From contig NZ_JADILK010000008.1 of the NCBI RefSeq assembly GCF_017355165.1, forward strand, positions 1 through 64,000: a stretch of DNA of 64,000 nucleotides. The letters run 5' to 3'. The stretch comes from Bacillus sp. SD075. Its GTDB lineage: Bacteria > Bacillota > Bacilli > Bacillales > DSM-1321. Shown in pieces: positions 33,683 through 42,963 of the stretch. The stretch's first letter is position 1, and every line of letters starts with the position of its first letter. A model generated the notes under the pieces. That model made no database searches. It worked only from the letters and a program-made list of their open reading frames with translations, and was not told the DNA's origin. Position numbers and translations under genes: made by a program.

Positions 33683-34804
33683 CTATCCATTATTTTTTAT
33701 AGCATTCGGAACCCTTATATAAAGTGTCGTTCCATCTGTTGATTTAATATCCAGGCTGCCATTAACGAATTCCAGCCGCTCTTTCATTCCTTGAAGCCCA
33801 TTGCCTTTAAAAAACTCTGTTCTATGTGAAAGCCCCACTCCATTATCCTGTACGGTGATCGTCACTCCTGTTTGCAATTCTTCAATGACGATATTACAGC
33901 AGTCGGCACCGCTATGTTTGACGATATTGGTCACAGCCTCTTTCAGGCACATGCTTAAAACCGTTTCAACAAGCAAAGGGGTATCTTGCAATTCCGTGGT
34001 GCCTTCCAAACTGAATTCTATCTCTGCCGCTTTCAATATCTGCTTGACCCGGATGATTTCATCGCTTAGCTTTGCCCCGCGCATTTCCGACACCATTTCA
34101 CGTACTTCCTTCAGTGCCGTCCTCGCTGTTTGACGGATATCCTTGATTTCCTTCTTGGCCGACTCCGGATTTAAATCGATCAATTTCCCTGCAAGGTCAC
34201 TTTTCAAGCCAATCAAAGACAGTTTTTGTCCAAGTGTATCATGTAGGTCCCGGGCAATCCGCTGACGTTCTTCCATCTTGCCAAGCTCTGATATTCTTTT
34301 ATGTGCGTCCTCCAATTGTTCTTCCAGCCTGCCCCGTTTATTCCGATTATATGTGTTGAATGGGAGCAGGATCACGCCTACCACACAAATGAGCATAAAG
34401 GGAAATTGCGAAAAGAAAGTGGGATCTTTCATGATGAATCCAATATTGACAGACACGATGGTAGCTAATAGCTGGATCGAATATAACACGAAAAAACCAA
34501 CCTTATTTTGAACATTCCCGATAAAGAATGCTAAAAAAAGCGAAAAGTAAATGTAGCTGAAAAATATGGTCATGGATATGGATATGACTATTTGTATCGC
34601 CGTCCATACGTATACGGGCCATCCCTTGGAAACGAATGAGAGACCATATGATATGAAAAACAAAATGATCATGACGATTCCAAAGACAATCTCCAACATC
34701 GAAGAAGATTTGAAAATGAAATAAAAAGGTAGGATACAAAAAATGATCCAGACATATGGGCTCAGCCCTGTGTTCTTTGGAAAGATATGATACCAACTTT
34801 GCAT
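33683..34804 (-). CDS. desK: Membrane-fluidity sensor kinase DesK
   Basis: 373 residues. Five membrane segments occupy about residues 15-150, followed by a coiled coil and the HisKA_3 domain with His188 in IARDLHDTLGQKLSLIGLKSD, the same number as in B. subtilis DesK. The HATPase region has ISVKD-type blocks TVQDNGVGL and GNGLQGMKERLEFV. It senses membrane thickness/order and acts as kinase in the cold and phosphatase in the warm. Located between des and desR. Confidence 0.93.
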   Translation of the reverse strand: MQSWYHIFPKNTGLSPYVWIIFCILPFYFIFKSSSMLEIVFGIVMIILFFISYGLSFVSKGWPVYVWTAIQIVISISMTIFFSYIYFSLFLAFFIGNVQNKVGFFVLYSIQLLATIVSVNIGFIMKDPTFFSQFPFMLICVVGVILLPFNTYNRNKRGRLEEQLEDAHKRISELGKMEERQRIARDLHDTLGQKLSLIGLKSDLAGKLIDLNPESAKKEIKDIRQTARTALKEVREMVSEMRGAKLSDEIIRVKQILKAAEIEFSLEGTTELQDTPLLVETVLSMCLKEAVTNIVKHSGADCCNIVIEELQTGVTITVQDNGVGLSHRTEFFKGNGLQGMKERLEFVNGSLDIKSTDGTTLYIRVPNAIKNNG

Positions 34805-34898
34805 GGCGCCGCCTCTATTTCTTTTTACCCTAGTATATACTAAGGAGTTTCATCAAAAAACCACCCAATGGAAATTGAATGGTTTTTTGATGAACTAT

Positions 34899-35954
34899 TT
34901 ATTTTTCTTGAAGACTTGGACGTTTATTATTGATTTCCACCTTTGATTTTGTTTCATTCAGACGTCGTTCCTTAATCTCTTTAAAACTTACAAACGTCTT
35001 GTTTTCTTCATCATAAAGGCGGAAGCGAAGCGATTTTAAACTTGAACTAAGGGTGATTGTCGTTGCCTGCTGCAAAGGCAGGGTGGAATCATGGACTTTT
35101 TCCAGGTTATAGTTTGGGACTCTAGGGCTAAGATGATGCACGTGGTGGAATCCGATATTGCCGGTTACCCACTGCAGAACCTTCGGAAGTTTATAATAAG
35201 AACTTCCATCAATGGCAGCCTTCACGTAATCCCATTCCGATTCCTCTTCGAAATAAGAATCTTCGAACTGATGCTGTACATAAAACAGCCAGATGCCCAG
35301 TGATCCCGTTACAAAAAGCATCGGTACCTGAATCATCAGGAATGCCTGCCATCCGATGGCCAAGCATAAAAGACCATAAATTGCCACGATTGCGGCATTT
35401 GTCAAATACGTATTCATCCGTTCTTTCTTTTTAGCGCCTTTTTTATTCAGACGGTTCGATACAAGAAATAGATAAAAGGGACCTAATCCAAACATGACGA
35501 TCGGATTTCTATATAAACGGTAAGCCAAACGCCCCCAGAATGAAGCGGCGATATATTCATCAACGGTCATGATCCAAATATCTCCTGTACCGCGCTTGTT
35601 TAAATTACTGCTTGTTGCATGATGTATGGAATGGCTATGCTTCCATTGCTCATACGGAAATAATGTAACGATTCCACTGATTGTACCCAGGATGCTATTC
35701 GCTTTCCTGCTTTTGAAAAATGATTGATGACAGCAATCATGGAAAATGATGAAAATCCGGACTACGAATCCTGAAGCCAGAACAGCCAATGCAAGGGTCA
35801 GCCAGTATGAAATGGTTAAGCTTTGATAAGCTAAAAACCATAACAGAAAAAATGGCGGAAATGTATTTATGAGCTGTTTCACGCTTGATTTAGTATTGGA
35901 TTTTTCAAAAGGCGCAATATCTTTTCTTAATTGTTTTTGATTATGCTTACTCAT
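34899..35954 (-). CDS. des: Acyl-lipid desaturase Des (delta-5 type)
   Basis: 351 residues, an integral-membrane di-iron desaturase. The three histidine boxes are present: HDCCHQSF near residue 73, HSIHHATSSN near 106 and HHVHHLSP near 273, with four to six membrane segments around them. It introduces a double bond into the acyl chains of membrane phospholipids after cold shock, using ferredoxin/flavodoxin electrons. It is the first gene of the operon and its promoter carries a DesR-type palindrome. Confidence 0.92.
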   Translation of the reverse strand: MSKHNQKQLRKDIAPFEKSNTKSSVKQLINTFPPFFLLWFLAYQSLTISYWLTLALAVLASGFVVRIFIIFHDCCHQSFFKSRKANSILGTISGIVTLFPYEQWKHSHSIHHATSSNLNKRGTGDIWIMTVDEYIAASFWGRLAYRLYRNPIVMFGLGPFYLFLVSNRLNKKGAKKKERMNTYLTNAAIVAIYGLLCLAIGWQAFLMIQVPMLFVTGSLGIWLFYVQHQFEDSYFEEESEWDYVKAAIDGSSYYKLPKVLQWVTGNIGFHHVHHLSPRVPNYNLEKVHDSTLPLQQATTITLSSSLKSLRFRLYDEENKTFVSFKEIKERRLNETKSKVEINNKRPSLQEK

Positions 35955-36046
35955 GGTTTCCTCCTCATAATATATAGGATTGGAGTGTTTAATTGGATTG
36001 GTTTTGCTTCCATATTCCGAAAAACTTTAGCGGTATCTCTTCTTTA

Positions 36047-36112
36047 AGTATAGAAATAATAACCGACTTTCTATAGTCATAAACGTCAATTCCCTGCCAT
36101 GACACTTGTCAT
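36047..36112 (-). promoter_or_regulatory. des promoter with DesR-type operator
   Basis: A -10 TATACT (36047-36052) with no good -35 (TATAGA at 17 bases) suggests an activator-dependent promoter. The perfect palindrome ATGACACTTGTCAT lies at 36099-36112, about 60-72 bases upstream of the start. That is inside the interval (-28 to -77) reported for DesR on B. subtilis des. Further half-sites (GTCAT, GTCAA) lie between. Confidence 0.6.
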
Positions 36113-36237
36113 ATACTTGTCTGCTTCAACACTTTCCACACGTATTTTTTCCTTTTTCATCATTTTTACGCTTCAAAAAACGATGAATTCCAATCAATCC
36201 GATTCCAAGAAAATGCCTGACATTTATTCGGTCAAAT

Positions 36238-36264
36238 AAAAAAAGATCCGCCTTTTGGCGAACC
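36238..36264 (-). terminator. Terminator after the CitT/DctR-type regulator
   Basis: TTCGCC/GGCGGA with an AAAA loop on the minus strand, then seven T's. Confidence 0.65.
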
Positions 36265-36267
36265 CAT

Positions 36268-36975
36268 TTATAACTTGATCGCATAAACCCGTTCTGGACG
36301 TCCTACCGTGCCATATGTTAAATCAGCCTCAATTTTTCCCTCTGATATCAAGTGCTCCAGATAACGCCTTGCCGTTGTCCTGCTCACTCCGATTTCCTTT
36401 GCCACTATTTCGGCAGTTAACCCTGGGGAGGATTTCCCCAGCACAACCATCACCTTCTCCAAAGTCATCTGATCGATCCCTTTTGGCAGTGAAGTTTGTT
36501 CCCTCCCTTTTTCTATCATTTCCTTTCGCAAAAGCTTATCCACCTGTTGCTGGGTTACGGGAAAATTGCCCTTTTCCAGTTCTGACAGCTTAATGCGATA
36601 CTCTTGATATCGGCGTAAGGATTGCTTGAAACGTTCAAATGCGACAGGCTTGATAATATAATCAAATATACCGATTTTGATGGCTTCCTGGACTTTTTCG
36701 ATTTCTTTAGCCGCCGTTATCATAATGACATCCATAAGTTTGCTTTGCTGCTTGATTTCTTTCAGGATATCGAGCCCATTCATATCCGGAAAATACATAT
36801 CGAGCAGCAATAGATCCGGCTGCATGATTTCAATGAAGCTTTTAACCTCGTCATAGCTTGACGCGATTCCGATCGTTTGGAACCCCTCAAGCTTTTCGAT
36901 GAATAGCTTTTGTATCTCGGCAATCCGCAGGTCATCCTCTACGATTAAAACTTCTATATCGCGATTGGCCATCAT
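36268..36975 (-). CDS. CitB-family response regulator (CitT/DctR/MalR type)
   Basis: 235 residues. The receiver domain has VLIVEDDLRIAEI and the acceptor Asp in LLLLDMYFPDMNGLDIL (near residue 58), with the conserved Lys in DYIIKPVAFERF. The C-terminal helix-turn-helix GLTAEIVAKEIGVSRTTARRYLEHLISEG is that of the CitT/DctR/DpiA group. The ATG follows the kinase stop directly, with AGAGGGG 7 bases upstream inside the kinase gene. The likely target is the adjacent tct transporter operon, with a carboxylate as the signal. Confidence 0.88.
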   Translation of the reverse strand: MMANRDIEVLIVEDDLRIAEIQKLFIEKLEGFQTIGIASSYDEVKSFIEIMQPDLLLLDMYFPDMNGLDILKEIKQQSKLMDVIMITAAKEIEKVQEAIKIGIFDYIIKPVAFERFKQSLRRYQEYRIKLSELEKGNFPVTQQQVDKLLRKEMIEKGREQTSLPKGIDQMTLEKVMVVLGKSSPGLTAEIVAKEIGVSRTTARRYLEHLISEGKIEADLTYGTVGRPERVYAIKL

Positions 36976-38565
36976 TTAATTACCCCTCTGTTTTTTTGGT
37001 ATGGCAACAGTAAAAATCGTATATTCCCCTTCTTTCGTCGAAAAAGTGATATATCCCCCTAATCCATCAATCGCTTCCTGAACAAGGCTCAAACCTATAC
37101 CAGAATTGGTTTGATGGCTTTTCGTCGTAAAACCGTTCTGGAAAATCAGTTCGGAAACATCAGGATTCATCCCTTTACCATTATCTTCAACTTCCATGAT
37201 CAACTCTTTACCCAAGTCCGTGACGAACAACGATACCCTTTTTTCCTCCCTTTCGTTTTCCCGAACGGCCTCGAAGGCATTATTGATGAGGTTGCCGATG
37301 ATCGTCACTAATAAATTCCGATCTATTTCAGGCGGAAGATCTTTAAAACTGCTTTCTCTGTCAATTGTAAAATCAATTTTCAGCTCGCTGGCTAAACTTA
37401 CCTTCCCTAAGATGAACCCAGCAATGAGTGGATCAGGTACTTCCTTCATTAGAAAGTGAATGAAGCCTTGGGTGACATCCACTTCCTTCGATATGAAATC
37501 CATCGCTTCCTTATGTGAACCAAGTTGAATCAAACCTAGCAGAGTATAGAGCCGATTCGAATATTCATGTGTCTGGGCCCTCAGCCCTTCTGCATACGCC
37601 TTTACATGTGACAGTTCTTGAAGGAGATTGGACAGTTCCGATTTATTTCTCAAACTTGCTACTGCACCGATGATTTCACCCTGTCCATTCAAAATGGGGA
37701 TCCGGCTTGCCAAAAAAACTTCACCATCAATCATGAATTCCTGATCATACCCCGCCTGTGCCGTGCTGACTACATCAAGCAAATGTATATGTGTTATGAC
37801 TTCTTCAATTTTTTGCCCGCGAAGCATGACGTCTCTAGGGATATGAAGGATTCTATGCGCCGTTTCATTGACGACCGTGATTTTCCCATGAACATCAATG
37901 GCAATGATGCCTTCATGAATGGATTCCAAAATGGCATGCTTCTCTTGAAACATCCATGCGATTTCTTTCGGCTCCAGACCCAATATCGCCTTTTTTATAT
38001 TGAATGAAATGAAAAAGGCAATGAATAAACCACCGATTAATATAAAAGAGATGATCCAGACTATCTTTCTTTGTATACTAGATAATTCTTTTTCGATATC
38101 ATCCTGAAGGTAGCCCACGGAGACTACACCAATGACTGTTTCATTTTCGATTATCGGGGATTTCCCCCTAATGGAAGGTCCCAATGTTCCAGTGGACTCC
38201 GTGATGATGGATCTCCCATCCCAAACCTCGGCGTTATCTCCCCCTACCATTTTCTTCCCGATCAAGTTGGGATCAGGATGGGACAGCCGTGTTTCATTCT
38301 CATCCCCTATTACTATGAATTCCGCATCGATCTGCCTGCGAATTCTTTCCGCAATGGGCTGAATGATTACAGAAGGATTATCCGTTCCAAAAGCTTGTTT
38401 AATTTCAGGCAGCAAAGAAATGGTCTGGGCAACCGACAATGCTTTTTCCCCTGTTTCCTGCTTCAGGTTATTTTCCAAGATATTTATGAAAATAACTTCA
38501 AAGATTCCACCCATTAAGATGATTAACGTACAGATGCCCAGCATTAACTTGGTGTGTAAACGCAT
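36976..38565 (-). CDS. CitA/DctS-type sensor histidine kinase
   Basis: 529 residues. A membrane helix at about 8-28, an extracytoplasmic PAS-like domain (about 35-170, VVGVVSVGYLQDDI at its end), a second helix (WIISFILIGGLFIAFFI), a cytoplasmic PAS domain (HAILESIHEGIIAIDVHGKITVVN) and an SpoOB/DHp-HATPase kinase core with the His in RAQTHEYSNRLYTLLGLI. Ends with NAFEAVRENE, DNGKGM and GIGLSLVQEA. This is the layout of citrate, malate and fumarate sensors. It starts 77 bases downstream of tctA on the same strand, after a terminator. Confidence 0.9.
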   Translation of the reverse strand: MRLHTKLMLGICTLIILMGGIFEVIFINILENNLKQETGEKALSVAQTISLLPEIKQAFGTDNPSVIIQPIAERIRRQIDAEFIVIGDENETRLSHPDPNLIGKKMVGGDNAEVWDGRSIITESTGTLGPSIRGKSPIIENETVIGVVSVGYLQDDIEKELSSIQRKIVWIISFILIGGLFIAFFISFNIKKAILGLEPKEIAWMFQEKHAILESIHEGIIAIDVHGKITVVNETAHRILHIPRDVMLRGQKIEEVITHIHLLDVVSTAQAGYDQEFMIDGEVFLASRIPILNGQGEIIGAVASLRNKSELSNLLQELSHVKAYAEGLRAQTHEYSNRLYTLLGLIQLGSHKEAMDFISKEVDVTQGFIHFLMKEVPDPLIAGFILGKVSLASELKIDFTIDRESSFKDLPPEIDRNLLVTIIGNLINNAFEAVRENEREEKRVSLFVTDLGKELIMEVEDNGKGMNPDVSELIFQNGFTTKSHQTNSGIGLSLVQEAIDGLGGYITFSTKEGEYTIFTVAIPKKQRGN

Positions 38566-38590
38566 TCAATCACCTCTACTTACATCATAT

Positions 38591-38620
38591 AAAAAAAAAC
38601 CCCTTTAAAAAAGGGTTTTT
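38591..38620. terminator. Terminator between tctA and the sensor kinase gene
   Basis: AAAAACCC/GGGTTTTT with flanking A/T runs: a short GC core followed by nine T's on the minus strand. It ends the tctCBA operon. Confidence 0.7.
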
Positions 38621-38642
38621 CGCAACATTCAGAAAATAATGA

Positions 38643-40169
38643 TTAGCCTTCAATATTGATGACAACATCCTTCCCTCTCTTCTTAAGTAAAACAGGAATG
38701 AGCAGCCATAATGCCGTTACGATCAGGAATGTCAGGGAAAGCGGGCGAGTGAAAAACAAACTGTAATCACCATCGGATATCGTCAGGGCCCTGCGCATAT
38801 TATTTTCTATCATCGGCCCTAAAACCAGTCCCAATACCAACGGGGCGATTGGATAATCATTTTTACTTAAGAAATATCCCAAGACCCCGCACCCTAGTAA
38901 TAGCAATAGATCATAAGTTGATACTTGTACCGCATAAACGCCAAAAATGGAAATGGCGATAATGATCGGAATCAAATATTTCTTTGGCGTTTCAATGATT
39001 TTCGCAAAAACCTTAACGAGTGGGAGGTTAAGGATGAGAAGCATCAAATTTCCGATGAACATGCTGGCGATAAGTCCCCAGGCCACCTGAGGATGGTCCT
39101 CGAATAATAATGGACCCGGCTGAACATTGTACATCATGAGCGCACCCATTAAAATCGCCGTTGTACCGGAACCCGGAATTCCCAGCGTCAATAAAGGAAT
39201 CATCGCTCCACCAGATGCCGCGTTATTGGCCGTTTCAGGTCCAGCCACTCCAGCGATCGCCCCAGTACCGAATCTCCCGGGATTTTTTGAAATCCGTTTT
39301 TCCATAAGATAGGAGAAGAAAGAAGCAAGAGTAGCCCCTGCACCTGGCAGGATTCCAACAAAGAAACCTAAGAGCGACCCCCTTGCAATGGGCCCCGCAG
39401 ATTCCTTGAATTCTTCTTTGGAAGGAAGCAGATTATTGATCTTTGCCATTTCCCCATCATCCTCGTCTTTTTCCAAGATTGTCTTGAATACTTCTCCAAG
39501 GGCAAATAGACCGACTGCGATCGTCAGGAATTCAATCCCCTGATACAGCCAGGGAAAGTCGAATGTGAAACGGGCGATCCCTGATACATTATCAATGCCT
39601 ATCGTCCCGATCAACAAACCGCAAACCGTCATGATCAGTGCCTTGGTTACGGATTTTCCCGCTAGTCCGCTGACTGCCGCCAACCCTAGAAGCATAAGCG
39701 AAAAATACTCAGCCGGACCGAATTTAATGGCAATCGTCGACAATGGCTGAGCCAAGGCAATCATGGCGATAAGGGTGACGATCCCCCCTACGAAGGAACC
39801 GATTGCCGAAATCGATAAAGCACTCCCGGCTCTTCCCTTCTTCGCCATTTGGTAGCCATCCAATGTGGTGACGACAGAAGAAGATTCGCCAGGTGTATTC
39901 AATAAGATTGAAGTTGTCGATCCCCCATACATCGCTCCATAATAAACACCTGCAAGTAAAATGATGGCGCTTGTCGCCGCTTGCTCTGGTGGAAGTCCCC
40001 CTGTAATCGAAGCGGTTACCGGAATTAAAAGAGCCACACCGCTCATCGGCCCGATTCCCGGCAAAACGCCGACAGCCGTACCGATCAATACGCCGACAAA
40101 TGCAAAAAGTATATTATACCAAGTTAGTGCCGTTTCAAATCCATGAATTAAATAATCAAAAGTGCCCAC
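38643..40169 (-). CDS. tctA: Tripartite tricarboxylate transporter large permease TctA
   Basis: 508 residues, about 12 membrane segments. Landmarks: GVLPGIGPMSGVALLIPVT near residue 37, MYGGSTTSILLNTPGESSSVVT near 80 and a second internal repeat IVGILPGAGATLASFFSYLMEKR-like near 270 with GAIAGVAGPETANNAASGGAMIPLLTLGIPGSGTTAILMGAL (in part). Members of DUF112/TctA use the ion gradient to import a carboxylate delivered by TctC. It is 18 bases after tctB. Confidence 0.92.
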   Translation of the reverse strand: MGTFDYLIHGFETALTWYNILFAFVGVLIGTAVGVLPGIGPMSGVALLIPVTASITGGLPPEQAATSAIILLAGVYYGAMYGGSTTSILLNTPGESSSVVTTLDGYQMAKKGRAGSALSISAIGSFVGGIVTLIAMIALAQPLSTIAIKFGPAEYFSLMLLGLAAVSGLAGKSVTKALIMTVCGLLIGTIGIDNVSGIARFTFDFPWLYQGIEFLTIAVGLFALGEVFKTILEKDEDDGEMAKINNLLPSKEEFKESAGPIARGSLLGFFVGILPGAGATLASFFSYLMEKRISKNPGRFGTGAIAGVAGPETANNAASGGAMIPLLTLGIPGSGTTAILMGALMMYNVQPGPLLFEDHPQVAWGLIASMFIGNLMLLILNLPLVKVFAKIIETPKKYLIPIIIAISIFGVYAVQVSTYDLLLLLGCGVLGYFLSKNDYPIAPLVLGLVLGPMIENNMRRALTISDGDYSLFFTRPLSLTFLIVTALWLLIPVLLKKRGKDVVINIEG

Positions 40170-40187
40170 TTCACATCCCCCTTCCTT

Positions 40188-40643
40188 TTATGAAAACCAG
40201 ATTGGCCAGCCCGGCAGTGTTCCTTTTAAAATATTCACGAATAAATAATAGATGATCCCGGAAAATCCTGCGGAAATGATGAGCGAGGTCACCCACTTAT
40301 TACGTTCCATCGTTTGAAAGCAAACAAACAAAAAGAGAAAGGTCGTAATGACATACCCTACCGTTTCCAATGTCAAAATATAAATCAAGGTGGAGAGTAG
40401 AATGATAATAAAGGGTTTATATTCAAGCTTTTCCTTACCCGATTCCTGCACCTTGCTCCGAAATGCTTCATAGAACAGGCGAATACTTAAAACGGCAAGA
40501 ACGAGCCCCAAAACAAAAGGGAAAATGTCCGGTCCCACCGAACTTCCATAAGAAGAACTGGCCAGTTTCTTGCTACCTATCATAAACAGTACTCCGACAG
40601 CCAGAAAGGCTACAGATGCAAAGCGATCAAATTTAACATCCAT
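40188..40643 (-). CDS. tctB: Tripartite tricarboxylate transporter small permease TctB
   Basis: 151 residues with four membrane helices (FASVAFLAVGVLFMIGS, GPDIFPFVLGLVLAVLSI, FIIILLSTLIYILTL, VTSLIISAGFSGIIYYLFV), the TctB form. SYGSSVGPDIFPFVLG is the family signature. It pairs with TctA in the membrane. It follows tctC by 57 bases. Confidence 0.88.
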   Translation of the reverse strand: MDVKFDRFASVAFLAVGVLFMIGSKKLASSSYGSSVGPDIFPFVLGLVLAVLSIRLFYEAFRSKVQESGKEKLEYKPFIIILLSTLIYILTLETVGYVITTFLFLFVCFQTMERNKWVTSLIISAGFSGIIYYLFVNILKGTLPGWPIWFS

Positions 40644-40700
40644 TATAATCCCTCCATTTCAGAAAATAAGAAGAAGGTGAAAGCACCCCCTTCTTCTCGA

Positions 40701-41723
40701 TTATTTTCCCATGCCTAAAGCATCTAATAATTGCTGTACCTGTTTCTCCTGTTCTACTAAAAACTTGCTGAATTCTTCACTGTTTTTATATTCCTGTTCC
40801 CACCCTTGAACCTCCACTTCCTTTTTCCATTCAGAAGTTTCAACTAGCTTTGCAATGGTTCCGTCCCAAAAGGTTTTCGCTTCATCAGTCATATTCCGAG
40901 GTCCAAAAACCCCTCTCCAAATCGTAAATTCAGCATCAACACCCTGTTCCTTTGCCGTGGGTATGTCTTTAAGGTCCCCACCCAAACGTTCAGTCGAGGT
41001 TACGGCCAACACTCTAATCTTCCCTGCTTTTAAAAATTCCCTGACACTGGATGCATCCGTTCCGATCACATCTGCATTTCCACCTAGCAAGGCCGTAATC
41101 GCTTCCCCGCCACCGTCGTACGAAACGTATTTAAGTTCAGTTGGATTCAAGCCGTATTCATAGGCTGGAAGAATGGAAATCAAATGATCCATGGAGCCCG
41201 GAGCCGATCCTCCTGCAAAGGTCAACTTACGCGGATCTTTCTTCACCGCTTCCAGCACCGATTTCAAGTCCTTGAATTCAGAATCCTCCTTGACCACTAT
41301 CACACCATAATCTTTTGTCAGCTGCGCCAAAGGAGTCGTATTTTTATATCCATAAGGGCTGTTTCCTTCCTTTTTCAGGTTATTGATGATGACAGGCGGT
41401 GAATTCACGAACAGCATGTCATTGTTATCCGCTTGCTGTGTTGCATAATCCGCCATAAAGACTGCACCCCCGCCTCCTGGTTTGTTTTCGACGGTCAATG
41501 GCTGGTTCACCAGTTCTGTCTCACCCATGACCTTTGTAAATGAACGGGCCGTTAAATCCCATCCCCCGCCTGCGCCCGAAGGAGCAACAACCGTTATCGC
41601 TTTTTTCGGATAGCCTGTACTTTCTTTCTTTTCTCCTGATGTATCCGAACTGCTGCATGCACCTAAACTTAAAGCTAACGAACCTGCCAATAGTACCGCT
41701 GAAATCCTTTTACGAGAAAACAT
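40701..41723 (-). CDS. tctC: Tripartite tricarboxylate transporter binding lipoprotein TctC
   Basis: 340 residues from the ATG at 41723 (GAGGGGG 7 bases upstream; an ATG at 41738 is in frame but poor). The lipoprotein signal ends in LSLGACSSS. The mature protein has the Bug/TctC motifs YPKKAITVVAPSGAGGGWDLTAR, NKPGGGGAVFMADYA and GGNADVIGTDASSVREFLKAGKIRVLAV (in part). It captures an organic acid outside the cell. The ligand is unknown; citrate-like compounds are usual. A catabolite-response site lies just upstream of the start. Confidence 0.9.
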   Translation of the reverse strand: MFSRKRISAVLLAGSLALSLGACSSSDTSGEKKESTGYPKKAITVVAPSGAGGGWDLTARSFTKVMGETELVNQPLTVENKPGGGGAVFMADYATQQADNNDMLFVNSPPVIINNLKKEGNSPYGYKNTTPLAQLTKDYGVIVVKEDSEFKDLKSVLEAVKKDPRKLTFAGGSAPGSMDHLISILPAYEYGLNPTELKYVSYDGGGEAITALLGGNADVIGTDASSVREFLKAGKIRVLAVTSTERLGGDLKDIPTAKEQGVDAEFTIWRGVFGPRNMTDEAKTFWDGTIAKLVETSEWKKEVEVQGWEQEYKNSEEFSKFLVEQEKQVQQLLDALGMGK

Positions 41724-41738
41724 GATAATCCCCCTCAT

Positions 41739-41752
41739 TGAAAGCGTTTTCT
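41739..41752. promoter_or_regulatory. CcpA cre site upstream of tctC
   Basis: TGAAAGCGTTTTCT closely matches the cre consensus (TGWAANCGNTNNCW). It ends 16 bases before the tctC start, where bound CcpA would block or road-block transcription, so the transporter should be repressed by glucose. Confidence 0.65.
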
Positions 41753-41854
41753 TAATTCTACAAAAATATTGTCATTTTCTTTTATTACCCAACTAAGATG
41801 CATAAATTCCATACCTCCCATATTGTTCATAAAGTTTCAGGGGCGGACATGGGG

Positions 41855-41882
41855 AAAAGGACTGCCCCTTAAGAGCAGCCCT
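41855..41882 (-). terminator. Terminator after the AEC-carrier gene
   Basis: GGGCTGC pairs with GCAGTCC on the minus strand, followed by TTTTCC. Moderate strength. Confidence 0.5.
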
Positions 41883-41883
41883 G

Positions 41884-42810
41884 CTAGAATAATATTTTTG
41901 AAAGATAAACGACCATCGTTACCGTTATGCTGCTGAATAAAGTCGACATCAAAACCGCCTGTGCCGCATACTCCGGATGGTTGCCATATTCCAAAGCGAA
42001 TAATGCGCTGTTTCTTGATGTTGGAAATGAGCTTGCGATAAATAATCCCTGAGCGACTGTCCCTTCCAAGCCCAGCAGGAGAATGATCAAGAATGCGATG
42101 GATGGTGAAAGTATTAACCGCCCAATCAAACTAAGGATAAGCGGGAGCGGGAAATGCGCTATTTTCAAATAGGCACTCTGTGCACCCAATGTAATCAGGG
42201 CAATGGCTATGAAGGCACTCGCGATATTATCAATCGGGGTCCATAAGAACAGAGGAATGTCGTATGAAGCGGCCTGTAATAGAAAGCCGAGTAATAAAGC
42301 ATAAATGACAGGGTTCTTCAAGAACTCGCGAATGGCCCCCTTTGCACTTTTTGTATGGACGGAAACGGAATTCATCAATCCATAGGTATAGGTCAACAGG
42401 TTTTGAAAGATGATCACGATGACTTGTATCGACAGGCCAAGGGGATTTCCATGAAAAACCATCTGACTGACCGGTAAACCGAAATTGGCCGAGTTATTCA
42501 AGACTACACTATTTTTAAACGTGGCAGAAAGACTTTGATCAAACCCGGCTAGTTTAGCCACCAATGTACTCACGATGATGAGGCTTACTGCTTGAAGAGC
42601 AAGGAAGCTGAATATCTGGACAATCATCCCACCGCCCATGTTGCTTTGATAGATATTGACAAAGCTAATGGCCGGCATGAGCAGGAAGTGATTCAATTTG
42701 GATAGTGTATTCATATCCAACTTGAATTTACGATGCAAAATGGCCCCCGACCCTATTAGGAAAAAGACCGGCACAATGACATTCAATACGATCAGTAACA
42801 GGACACTCAC
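41884..42810 (-). CDS. AEC-family carrier (auxin efflux carrier / malate permease type)
   Basis: About 308 residues from a GTG at 42810 with GGAGAGG 7 bases upstream; an ATG at 42837 is in frame but precedes that site. The protein is hydrophobic with about ten helices: NVIVPVFFLIGSGAILHRKFKLD at the start, VVLNNSANFGLPVSQMVFHGNPLGLS near 95 with the family's NxxNxGxP motif, and a repeat of the fold near the end (ASSFPTSRNSALFALEYG). AEC members move organic acids or amino acid derivatives. Placement next to the tct operon and a LysR regulator suggests a carboxylate. Confidence 0.85.
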   Translation of the reverse strand: MSVLLLIVLNVIVPVFFLIGSGAILHRKFKLDMNTLSKLNHFLLMPAISFVNIYQSNMGGGMIVQIFSFLALQAVSLIIVSTLVAKLAGFDQSLSATFKNSVVLNNSANFGLPVSQMVFHGNPLGLSIQVIVIIFQNLLTYTYGLMNSVSVHTKSAKGAIREFLKNPVIYALLLGFLLQAASYDIPLFLWTPIDNIASAFIAIALITLGAQSAYLKIAHFPLPLILSLIGRLILSPSIAFLIILLLGLEGTVAQGLFIASSFPTSRNSALFALEYGNHPEYAAQAVLMSTLFSSITVTMVVYLSKILF

Positions 42811-42934
42811 TTGACTTCCTCTCCATTCCTTAGGCATATTCCTGATGATTTACATCTCCCATCTATCATAATGCCGGGATAACCATAATTAAAATACCAA
42901 TAAATTATCGTTAACCATTCAAAAAAGGAATGAT

Positions 42935-42959
42935 AAAAAGCACAGAAGTTTCTGCGCTT
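42935..42959 (-). terminator. Terminator after the LysR gene
   Basis: AAGCGCAGAA pairs with TTCTGTGCTT on the minus strand and is followed by TTTTT, four bases past the LysR stop. Confidence 0.6.
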
Positions 42960-42963
42960 CCTT

